From assembly GCA_024102915.1 (NCBI GenBank), contig JAGFJG010000020.1, positions 1 to 46,783 of the forward strand: a stretch of DNA of 46,783 nt, in the 5' to 3' direction. Made by a program: the position numbers and the translations under genes. Below the pieces are notes generated by a model. That model did no database searches and was not told the origin of the DNA. It saw nothing but the letters and a program-made list of their open reading frames with translations. The DNA is from Caldilineales bacterium (GTDB taxonomy: Bacteria; Chloroflexota; Anaerolineae; J102). Below, piece by piece: positions 1 to 7,700 of this stretch. How positions within the stretch are numbered: the stretch's first letter is position 1; each line of letters opens with the position of its first letter.

Positions 1-2011
1 CGTTCACCGCCGTCGAACCGTCCACAGGCAATAGCAGCGTCTTCACCACCTGCACTTGCGGAGCGCCAATCTCCACCGGTTCAGTATCCGAATCAGACGG
101 TGCGGTATCGCCGTTCTCATCCGTCGCACCCGTCACCGTGCCGGTGTTGATCGTCTGGTCATTCACCAGTGCTTGCGTGCTGGCTTTCGCCGTCATGTTC
201 ACGGTCACATCGATGAACGCACCCGGAGCCAGCGTACCCGCGCCCGTGATGTCCGTCCAGTTCAGCGCTCCGTCATCCGTGTTGTCATTGCTTGCCGGGC
301 TGCTGAAGCTGCCGCTGTAACCATAGGTCAAGTAAGTCGTGCTGTACGTGTCGGCCAATGGCACTGTCGTCAATGTTGTGTCGCCAGAGTTCGTGACCCG
401 AATATTCCACTGCACCTGCCCGTTCACCGCCGTCGAACCGTCCGCCGGAATCACAAGCGTCTTCTCGACGGTGACTCCAGGCGCAGTGATCGAGACATCA
501 TCCGTATCGCTATCCCCCGGAGCGGGCGTACCATTTTCGTCTAGCAGGTTGACAATCGTGGCCGTATTCACAGTGCGGTCCGCAGGCGGGCCGACAATGG
601 CCTGCGTACTGGCCGCGGCAGTAAAGCGCACGGTCACTGTCTTGGATTGGCCATAAGGGATCGGGCCGATGCCCTGACCGGTCGACCAATCGATCTGACT
701 ATCATTGTCATTGTTGTCGCTGGCGGGCGTGCTAAAGCTGCCGCTGTAGCCATAGGTCAGATAGGATGTGCTATAAGTATCTCGCAGAGTCGCCGTAATG
801 ATGTCGGTAATGCCAGTGTTGGCGACCTCGATTTCAAAGGTGACCGGCTCGCCCGGCTGCACAAAGTCGGGGCTGGTGCGGGTCTTCGTGATCGTATATT
901 CGGGACAGGCCAGCAGCATTTCCATGGTGGAGGTCATCCACTCCAACTGTTGCGGGTTGGCGTTGTCGTCTGATTGCACCTGCACGGCGAACCAGCTATT
1001 TCCAGCCGGGATGTTCACGGTGAACTGGTAGTGATCCCAATCCAGGCCAGAAGCGCCAGGAACAGGGTTTGGGCCCGTTCCGGCCGCTTGCTGGTTGTTC
1101 ATGCCATTGAAAGGATTCGTGACCGCCGTCGCTCCCGGCAACCCGATGATGCTGGTATCCGTGGGCGTCATCGGCAGGTTGGCCTGCACGCCGGTTGTGT
1201 ACCAGAGTGTGTTGTCGATCGTTCCGAAGCCAGCGCCGCCGAGACCCACCGTCACCGTGATCGTCCGCGACACCTGTGCGGGGTCGAACTGATAGACGAC
1301 CGCCTTGGAGCCTGGGCCGGAAAGCGGGGCGTTTGAGCCGATCATCACGTCAAGGCCGGAAGCAACGCCAACCAGATGGGGCTTGGTGGTTGGATCGCTG
1401 TAAACGACGATCAACTCAGCGCCATTGACGTAGTTATTGAGATTGTCGATGCCGGTCAGAGCATAATTGCCGTTGCCGGTAATAATCGAAGTGACCTCGG
1501 CCTGATATCCGTATGAAAACTCCGACGTCCGCACGAATGCAGGGCCGCCGAAACTGCTGGGCGTTGGATTGCCCACTTGGGTTCCACCAAGCTCTACAGT
1601 GGGATCGCCGTCGTTCAGCGCCGGGTTGAATGTGCTTGGATCATCGTCGAACGTATTGCCGCTGTCGGAACCATTCCAATAAAGCCACGCCTCTTCAATC
1701 GTAGCGCCTAATGGAATGCCCGATACGACAAAGTAACCGTTCAACGGCTCGCTTGCGTCTGTTGGATTCGAGTCCAAGAAATTGGTGCCCTCGGCGCCCA
1801 ACCCAAAAGCGACAACATGCAGGCCCGCCTGATCAGAACATGCGCCCTGATATTGAATTTGTAGCGGGTGGTCGTTGTCGCCGGCGAAAACCGACGGCAG
1901 AAATTGAGCTGGCAATGCCAATGATGACAGAGCCAGCGCCAAAGCCAGGATCGCCCTTACGGTAATGGATAAGGGTCGTCGTGCATTTGATGGAATGGAA
2001 ATTGCTTCCAT
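1..2011 (-). CDS. Secreted DUF11-repeat surface protein (3' end outside window)
   Basis: The reading frame stays open from the ATG at 2011 to the window edge, so the C-terminus is missing. A Shine-Dalgarno CTCCTT complement (AAGGAG, 2020-2025) sits 8 nt before the ATG. The N-terminus has a hydrophobic signal segment (residues about 15-40, Ala/Leu rich, ending near FAGD). Residues about 45-330 form an extracellular beta-rich region with repeated 'LYWNGSDSGNT'-like text. From about residue 350 come tandem DUF11-type modules of about 140 residues, each with 'VNTGTVTGATDENGD'-like strands and 'TYSTTYLTYGYSGSF' motifs. The 23-nt segment at 1-23 recurs exactly at 421-443, giving a 420-nt period. 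DUF11 modules are extended stalk domains of bacterial surface proteins. The role is probably structural or adhesive (inference). No sortase motif or TM anchor can be judged because the end is missing. Confidence 0.85.
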   Translation of the reverse strand, partial: MEAISIPSNARRPLSITVRAILALALALSSLALPAQFLPSVFAGDNDHPLQIQYQGACSDQAGLHVVAFGLGAEGTNFLDSNPTDASEPLNGYFVVSGIPLGATIEEAWLYWNGSDSGNTFDDDPSTFNPALNDGDPTVELGGTQVGNPTPSSFGGPAFVRTSEFSYGYQAEVTSIITGNGNYALTGIDNLNNYVNGAELIVVYSDPTTKPHLVGVASGLDVMIGSNAPLSGPGSKAVVYQFDPAQVSRTITVTVGLGGAGFGTIDNTLWYTTGVQANLPMTPTDTSIIGLPGATAVTNPFNGMNNQQAAGTGPNPVPGASGLDWDHYQFTVNIPAGNSWFAVQVQSDDNANPQQLEWMTSTMEMLLACPEYTITKTRTSPDFVQPGEPVTFEIEVANTGITDIITATLRDTYSTSYLTYGYSGSFSTPASDNNDNDSQIDWSTGQGIGPIPYGQSKTVTVRFTAAASTQAIVGPPADRTVNTATIVNLLDENGTPAPGDSDTDDVSITAPGVTVEKTLVIPADGSTAVNGQVQWNIRVTNSGDTTLTTVPLADTYSTTYLTYGYSGSFSSPASNDNTDDGALNWTDITGAGTLAPGAFIDVTVNMTAKASTQALVNDQTINTGTVTGATDENGDTAPSDSDTEPVEIGAPQVQVVKTLLLPVDGSTAVN

Positions 2012-2123
2012 TGGTCCTACTCCTTGCATGAGACATCAATGCAGATACTCGGCTTTGCACATGCCAAGTGCATTCGTGTATCGATTGATATTAAATTGAG
2101 AGTTTGATATCGAATCTTTCCGC

Positions 2124-2152
2124 CTATAACTGATGACGCAAACGGTCATCAA
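2124..2152 (-). promoter_or_regulatory. Possible promoter and operator for the DUF11 surface protein
   Basis: On the minus strand TTGATG (2147-2152) is followed 17 nt later by TTATAG (2124-2129), a weak match to -35/-10 boxes. Between them lies an inverted repeat, GATGAC at 2132-2137 and GTCATC at 2145-2150, which would suit a repressor site. Downstream lie about 110 nt of leader before the ATG at 2011. The boxes are poor, so this is tentative. Confidence 0.3.
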
Positions 2153-2204
2153 ACGACGCGCTGTCAACTACTGTCGTCCAGTAATTTTTAGGTCTGAGCG
2201 TAAG

Positions 2205-2618
2205 TCATGAAGACAAGTTGCTCAAACCATTATGCATAAGCCCGCTGCGTCGCAATAGAGAACGTATTTGGGCGCGTAGAACCGGTCCATTGGCGGGCAA
2301 CGAGATATAAAGATCGCTGCCCGAGTTCAGGCCTTTGATCCATGTGGTGAGCGGCACTTCAACGCCATAGATGATCATGGGTTGATGAGACCTCAGGCGC
2401 ACATCATTGCAGCGCGCCAGGCTGCTCGGCTCTCGTACCTCCACCATCACAACATCAGAGGCTTCCAAGTCTTCGTCCAGGTGATCGAAGAGCGAACCTC
2501 GCTTCACCGAGTAACCCTCACTAATGAGGAGATCCTCAATCATCACTGTCGGTTCGCTTTCCTGGTAAGGGCCGTGTTCAGATGTATCGGTCAATAATAA
2601 GAAACGAACGGTTGTCAT
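2205..2618 (-). CDS. Degenerate response-regulator receiver-domain protein
   Basis: A stand-alone 137-residue protein with the alternating beta/alpha pattern of a CheY-like receiver: 'VRFLLLTD' as strand 1, 'DVVMVEV' as strand 3, 'QPMIIYGVE' as strand 4, 'GSDLYISLPAN' as strand 5 and 'LRAQIRSLLRRS' as the last helix. The usual phospho-acceptor Asp at the end of strand 3 is Glu60, and the conserved Lys of the 'KP' motif on strand 5 is Leu. It is therefore probably not phosphorylated in the normal way and may be locked in one state. The ATG at 2618 is chosen because it fits the domain edge; an upstream ATG at 2687 would add 23 residues unlike the family. No histidine kinase or output domain lies nearby. 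A promoter lies just upstream. Confidence 0.6.
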   Translation of the reverse strand: MTTVRFLLLTDTSEHGPYQESEPTVMIEDLLISEGYSVKRGSLFDHLDEDLEASDVVMVEVREPSSLARCNDVRLRSHQPMIIYGVEVPLTTWIKGLNSGSDLYISLPANGPVLRAQIRSLLRRSGLMHNGLSNLSS

Positions 2619-2687
2619 AAAAAAACAAGGCATTCCGCCACCACAAACGAATTGAGTGCTGCTAATAAATGCTAAAATCGGGCGCAT

Positions 2688-2711
2688 GATTACAACGAGA
2701 ATCTCGTAATC
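2688..2711. repeat. Hairpin / imperfect palindrome upstream of the receiver gene
   Basis: GATTA-CAA-CGAGA ... TCTCG-TAATC reads as a 10-bp inverted repeat with a 3-nt bulge. It lies between the candidate -10 box at 2721-2726 and the receiver gene, so it would be in the 5' leader or act as an operator. Function is unknown. Confidence 0.4.
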
Positions 2712-2720
2712 AGTACATCT

Positions 2721-2749
2721 ATTCTAAAGAGGACACAGGCTAAAGGCAA
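2721..2749 (-). promoter_or_regulatory. Candidate sigma70-type promoter for the receiver-domain gene
   Basis: On the minus strand TTGCCT (2744-2749) and TAGAAT (2721-2726) are separated by 17 nt, giving transcription from about 2714 into the receiver gene. The -35 box overlaps the short AAAGGC-AAT-GCCTTT hairpin (2742-2756) that could end rpe transcription, so the receiver gene may be uncoupled from rpe. Confidence 0.45.
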
Positions 2750-2770
2750 TGCCTTTTCCTTACAACTAGC

Positions 2771-3436
2771 TTACAATTTCGACGCAACCTGCAATGTTGC
2801 CATATTTTCGGCCACGCTATGGCGCTGATTGTAGACAGCCGATCCCACCACCAGCACCGATGCTCCGGCGTCGACAATTTGGCGGATATTGTCGGATTTT
2901 ACGCCGCCATCCACCTCGATTTCGACGTGGCTAAGCCCTCGCTGTTCAAGGCTCTTGCGCAGCCGGGTTATCTTATCCATCACGCCCGGCAGAAACGCTT
3001 GCCCGCCGAAACCGGGATCAACCGACATAATCAGGATGATATCCACTTCGGCCAGAATCTCTTCCACCGCGGCCAACGGCGTGGCCGGATTAAGCGCCAC
3101 GCCCACTTTGCAATCCGCCCGCCGGATCATTTCGATAGCCCTGTGCAAATGCGCGGTCGCTTCAGCGTGGATGCTGATGTGATCGGCGCCGGCATCGACA
3201 AATGCGGGGATCAGCGTCTCCGGTCGCTCGACCATGAGATGCACATCCAGCGGCAGGCTGATAGCCCGGCGAATGGCCTGCACGACGATCGGGCCCATCG
3301 TCAGGTTGGGCACGAAATGACCATCCATCACATCGATGTGCAACCAGTCTGCGCCAGCGGCTTCGGCTTCCTGTACCTGCTCGGCCAGTCGCCCGAAATC
3401 TGCGGTCAAGATCGACGGGGCTAGTTTGGCAATCAT
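2771..3436 (-). CDS. rpe: Ribulose-phosphate 3-epimerase
   Basis: A cytosolic TIM-barrel enzyme that interconverts D-ribulose 5-phosphate and D-xylulose 5-phosphate in the pentose phosphate pathway. The 221-residue length is standard. Family signatures are visible: 'LAPSILTADFGRL' at the N-terminus (substrate Ser), 'HIDVMDGHFVPNLTMGP' (metal-binding His and catalytic Asp), 'DVHLMV' (metal His), 'MSVDPGFGGQ', and 'EVDGGV' with the second catalytic Asp, followed by the phosphate-binding 'VVGSAVY'. The ATG overlaps the stop of rpiA in an ATGA arrangement, so the two isomerases are translationally coupled. They act on the same substrate, ribulose 5-phosphate. Confidence 0.97.
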   Translation of the reverse strand: MIAKLAPSILTADFGRLAEQVQEAEAAGADWLHIDVMDGHFVPNLTMGPIVVQAIRRAISLPLDVHLMVERPETLIPAFVDAGADHISIHAEATAHLHRAIEMIRRADCKVGVALNPATPLAAVEEILAEVDIILIMSVDPGFGGQAFLPGVMDKITRLRKSLEQRGLSHVEIEVDGGVKSDNIRQIVDAGASVLVVGSAVYNQRHSVAENMATLQVASKL

Positions 3437-4134
3437 TTCTTTCGCTCCATGATGTAAACGCCGTCGGAATCAGCCACCAGCGCCGTGTCGGCCATGCCCA
3501 AAAAGAGGCCATGGTCGACTACGCCCGGTCGTTCCGCCAACTTCGTCGCCAGCAGGCCGGGGTCGGCAACGCCGTCGGGGAACCAGCAGCGGACGAGATA
3601 ATTCCCGTTGTCCGTCACCCACGGCTGCCCGGTGGTCTCGTTCAGCCAGATTTCGGCCCGGCAGCCCAGCGTGCCCAACCATTTTTCTGTGACCCCGGCG
3701 GCGAATTGCACGATTTCGACCGGCAACGGTGATCTCACGCCGAGCCGAGATGAAATCTTCGATTCGTCAACGATGATCAGTAAACGCCTGGCATGGATTT
3801 CGACCAGTTTCTCGCGCAACAAGGCTTTGCCCAGGCCTTTGATCAGATTCAAATCCGGGTCAACCTCGTCCGCCCCATCCACCGCCAGATCGAGAACCGG
3901 GTCGGATGCCAGATCGCTGAGAGGAATGCCCAGCCTCCGGGCCTGTTCCGCCGTTTTCTCGGAAGTGGGGACGCCACGGATATTCCGCAATGCGCCGGAT
4001 TGAAGGCGACGGCCCAGCAGATCGACGAAATAGGCCGAAGTGGAACCGGAGCCGAGGCCCAGCACCATGCCGTCCTCGACCTGTTCCAGAGCCTGAGCCG
4101 CCGCCTGTTGTTTGAGTTGTTCGATGTCGGGCAT
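3433..4134 (-). CDS. rpiA: Ribose-5-phosphate isomerase A
   Basis: Interconverts ribose 5-phosphate and ribulose 5-phosphate in the cytosol. The 233-residue length is normal for RpiA. Visible signatures are 'GLGSGSTSAYFV' (phosphate loop), 'GVPTSEKT', 'DLAVDGADEVDPDLNLIKG' (catalytic Asp and substrate loop) and 'REKLVEIHARRLLIIVDESK' (catalytic Glu and Lys). The start 'MPDIEQLKQQ' fits the family. The gene is coupled to rpe by a 4-nt overlap. Its start codon is preceded directly by the heptanucleotide repeat at 4138-4194, so no Shine-Dalgarno sequence exists. Initiation must be leaderless-like, SD-independent, or the repeat has invaded the leader. Confidence 0.97.
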   Translation of the reverse strand: MPDIEQLKQQAAAQALEQVEDGMVLGLGSGSTSAYFVDLLGRRLQSGALRNIRGVPTSEKTAEQARRLGIPLSDLASDPVLDLAVDGADEVDPDLNLIKGLGKALLREKLVEIHARRLLIIVDESKISSRLGVRSPLPVEIVQFAAGVTEKWLGTLGCRAEIWLNETTGQPWVTDNGNYLVRCWFPDGVADPGLLATKLAERPGVVDHGLFLGMADTALVADSDGVYIMERKK

Positions 4135-4137
4135 GTC

Positions 4138-4194
4138 GGGGATTGGGGATTGGGGATTGGGGATTGGGGATTGGGGATTGGGGATTGGGGATTG
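4138..4194. repeat. Heptanucleotide tandem repeat (GGGATTG)n before rpiA
   Basis: Seven full GATTGGG units plus a partial one (4141-4194), with GGG just before. The period is exactly 7 and no unit deviates. Four or more G4 tracts separated by ATT on the plus strand form a textbook G-quadruplex pattern. It ends 3 nt from the rpiA start codon and replaces the ribosome-binding region. It resembles the short tandemly repeated repetitive (STRR) heptamers known from cyanobacteria. Confidence 0.95.
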
Positions 4195-4199
4195 CTCGA

Positions 4200-4215
4200 A
4201 TTGTCGTTCGACAAT
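4200..4215. promoter_or_regulatory. Perfect 7-bp-arm palindrome upstream of rpiA
   Basis: ATTGTCG-TT-CGACAAT is a perfect inverted repeat with a 2-nt centre, next to the heptamer tract in the 184-nt gap between the redoxin-like gene and rpiA. It could be an operator for rpiA-rpe; no regulator gene is adjacent. The rest of the gap (4216-4318) shows no other structure I can support. Confidence 0.35.
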
Positions 4216-4318
4216 GGTGTGAGGGCAAGTCGCCGGTATTGCGGATTCATGTCACACAGGCGCTGATTCGTGTCTACTGTCCAACCGCCTTTGACCACCC
4301 GGGCCACTCCGGGATCGC

Positions 4319-4786
4319 TCACTCCGGGCAGTCGTAATACAGCGCTGTCAATTCCTGTTGCAGACGCTCGCCGAAATCGACCTGGAAAGGGCTGCCGTCA
4401 AATGCGGCGTGAGGCGCGCCGTATCGGTCGAGCACTATCAGGAAACAGCGATTATTGCGCGCGCCAATCAAATCGGCATAGCGTGCGGTCACAACGCCAT
4501 CTGTATCGAAGATGACCTCGTCGTACCCCGCGAGACCTGACGCATCTCTCTCCGCCAAAATCACAAACGCCCTGCCGCCAATTTCAGCCCAACCCGCTTT
4601 CCTGGACTCGACCAGCCTTATAGCGCCAGCGGCATCGTTGCAGTCCGATGGGTCGAGGAAGAACAGAAGTAAGCTGCACCGGTCGCGATAGTGCGATCGG
4701 GCGACCATCCGACCTTTGGCATCGGCCAACAGAAAGTCGGGCGCAAGCTGGGCGCGCAGGGAAGCGGGAATCGACAGCCAGCCCAT
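4319..4786 (-). CDS. Thioredoxin-fold (redoxin-like) protein
   Basis: A 155-residue protein with a peroxiredoxin/thioredoxin-like layout: 'APDFLLADAKGRMV' resembles the redoxin N-terminal strand, and 'LLLFFLDPSDCNDAA' occupies the place of the active-site loop with a single Cys49. 'RCFLIVLDRYGAPHAAF' near residue 107 resembles the 'D..G.i' strand. There is no CxxC pair. It may be a one-Cys peroxidase or a non-catalytic relative. No signal peptide is seen with the ATG at 4786. That ATG lies one nucleotide after the TGA of the giant C25 peptidase gene, so translation is likely coupled; an alternative ATG at 4819 would overlap the peptidase by 32 nt. Confidence 0.6.
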   Translation of the reverse strand: MGWLSIPASLRAQLAPDFLLADAKGRMVARSHYRDRCSLLLFFLDPSDCNDAAGAIRLVESRKAGWAEIGGRAFVILAERDASGLAGYDEVIFDTDGVVTARYADLIGARNNRCFLIVLDRYGAPHAAFDGSPFQVDFGERLQQELTALYYDCPE

Positions 4787-4787
4787 G

Positions 4788-7700
4788 TCAGTTTGTGCCG
4801 AGGCAGTAGCTTGTCTCATAGACCGAAATGCTCTGGGCGGCGTCGTTCGCCACGTACAGATAACCATCGAGATAGACCAGGCCCTGGCCGCCGTCGACCG
4901 GCGTCTGATCGCCAACCGGAATCGTGCCGAGTTGCACACCAGTCGCTAGGTCCAATACCAGCAAACGATCGCCGACGCTATCCATCACATAAAGCTGTCC
5001 CAGGGCCGAGTTCACGGCCATGCCGCGCGGCGAGACCGACAGATTGAAGGTATTGATGACCTGGAAGCGCAATGGATCGATCACATAGATTTTCTTGAGG
5101 CCGGGATGGGCGACATAAACGCTTCCGCTGATTGGATCACGGGTCATATTCACAGCCCCTTCGGGTACGCCGATCACCGGAATGACCACCGAGCCGCCGC
5201 CAGCCAGCCCCACCAGGCCGCTGCCGCCGCTTTGCCGCGTCACCCACACGCGCAGATCGTCAGCCAGAACCCTGGTGGGCGTGCCCGGAAATGTGACCGT
5301 CCGCTCGCGTGCGCCGGTGAGGGCATGATGAACGCTGACCGTGTTGGATGTGGAATTAGCCACATAGATCTGCCCCGTCGGCGCCACGGCCAGACCGATA
5401 GGCTGATCGTCAACGTTGAAGCGCTTGATCAAGTTGTCGCTGGCAGCCTCGAAAATGGAGACGCTGTCATCATCGCGATGGCTGACGTAATAGTATGTGC
5501 CCCAGGTCGCCAGCCCGCTCGGCGTATGGCCGCCGCTGGCCAGGGCGCCGATCAGGTCGGGCGGTTTGCTGTCGAGGATGGCGATGGCGTCACGGTCGGT
5601 GATGCCGGCGATCACGCGACTCTCGACGGCGATCAGGGGACGGGGCGCGCCGTCGGTGGGGAATTCGGCGTAGGGCTTGGGCAGACAGACAGCCGCTGGC
5701 GGCGTGGCCGTGGGTGTGGGCGTGATCGTCGGGGTGGGCGTCGCCGTATGAACTGTCGTGGGCGAGGGCGTCGGGGTGAGGGTGATGGTCGGAGTAGGCG
5801 TCGGCGTGGCCGATGGTTTGGGTTGCACCCAGCTGCGGAGCATGGTGGGCAAATACACATTAAACCCGCGCGATGCCACCAGATCGTAGATAAAGACAGC
5901 GCCCTTAGCCGAAGGATGCGTGACCATCAAATAGTTCGCTCCCGATTGGGTCGGCTCAAAGGTCAGTGCCGACCACTTTGCCCCAGCCCCAACATCATTG
6001 TTGCGGGCGATTTCAATGCCCTGATCATCGTAAAGGATGAGCAAGGTATCGCCGCCCGAACTGAGATTGTCTGTGTAGAATTGATAGCGCGTGCCAGCCT
6101 CGGCCTGAAAGACGAACCAGTCCTGGTCGCCACGTTGGCTGTATGACAAATGACTCAGGCGGCCAGGCACGGGAAGCGGGCGCGCCTGCCCTCGCGTGTC
6201 GTTGGGTTCGGATGCGTCCGGGGCGACGACGACGAATGGAACCGGCGCGGTGCGATTGTTGCTGAGGTTGCTATCTACCCAGGTTGTACCGGCGCTGGCG
6301 CTCACAATCGTATCCACCGGGCCGGTCGCGCCCATACCCGTGATCGTAATCGTGCCGTTGGCATCGCCGGTCAGGTCGGGGACGGCGAAGCGGTAGGGGT
6401 CGCCCGGCAACAATGAGACGCCGGGATCGGTGGCTGTCCATGCCAGATTTTGCAGACCGCTCGGCAACGGAACTGTGATCACCACGCCCGTCGCCAATCC
6501 CGAAGCGAAATTGGCGTAATCCACCATGAATTGGTACTGCTCGGTCATGGCGAAGGGATGATTGGCATTCAGGCTGAGGTTCAGGGACAGGTCTGCCGCC
6601 GCCGCCTGCACGGTGAGGGGCGGCAGTGAATTATTGTCGAGGTTCGTGTCCTGTGGGGCCTGCACATGCGCCCAAATCTGCCAACTCGTCTCAGAAAGCG
6701 TGGATGGCATCGTCCCTTCGATGCGCAGTTCCACGCTTTCGCCCGCGTCCAGTCCGCCCAATTCGAATTCATTGGGGTTGCCGGGACGGATGGTCACCGG
6801 CCCGGAATCGGATGTGGCGCTGAGGTTCTGCAGCGGCGGCAGAGTCGCCTGCACCACGACGCCGGGGGCAGGCATGGGGCCGGCATTTCTCAGGCGCAGG
6901 CGCAGCACGACCGGCTGTCCCGCAGCCAGGCCGTCGGTCGGCGCTTCCTGCAATTCGATCGAGAGATCAGCCCCGCCCGGCCCGATGTGCAAGGCCGGAT
7001 CGCCGAGCAGAGCGAAAGTGTCGATCAGATCGTGATAAACCCCCAGCACATCGCCGGTGTACAACTCCAACCGGCCTGCCTGGGTCAACTCGCCCAGCGT
7101 CTTCGTCCCGCCCTCGAACAGAGCGGTGTAAAAGCCACGATGCAAATGATCATGACCGTGCGCCACGCCCAGCCCTGTGCTGGCCCAGGTCGCCGCGGCC
7201 CCGCCATTCGGGTTACGCACCAGGGTCTCGGCCACGGAATCGGAGGCGACTTCGTGAAAACGGCCATCGAGGCAGGTCATGGAAAGGTGTACCGGCAAAC
7301 GCCCGCCATTGGTCAGGGAAGCGGCGCGCTCAGTCGTGAAAATGAATTCACTGGCCCAGAATGTCACCTGTCCATGACCGGTGTAATTGGTGACAAACGC
7401 GCCATAGTTGAATGCGGACAGGATGTCGTTCTCGGCTTCGATCTTAGAACTGTAGTTGACGCCGAGATAGATTTTCTGTTTCAGCGTGTCATACGTGCCC
7501 GGCAGCAGATTGTCGGCCACTTCATTGGAAAGTGCGGCGAAGTTGCCAGCGGTATCGGCATTATCGGCCACAAACAGGTTGTGGATTTTCCAATCTCCGG
7601 GCCAGGGCGTGGTTTCGTAGGCGACGGTTTTGTTCACCAGGGTCGTCACTTCGGCTGCGCTATTGGCGGGGAAGCGGCCCACAAACATATCCGGAACATT

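Noticed and set aside
4138..4194. CRISPR array
   Set aside because: Units are 7 nt with no spacers, so this is a minisatellite-like repeat.
3849..4322. Minus-strand frames reading 'NPQSPIPNPQSPIP' near rpiA
   Set aside because: Translation of the 7-nt repeat, which is open in more than one frame.
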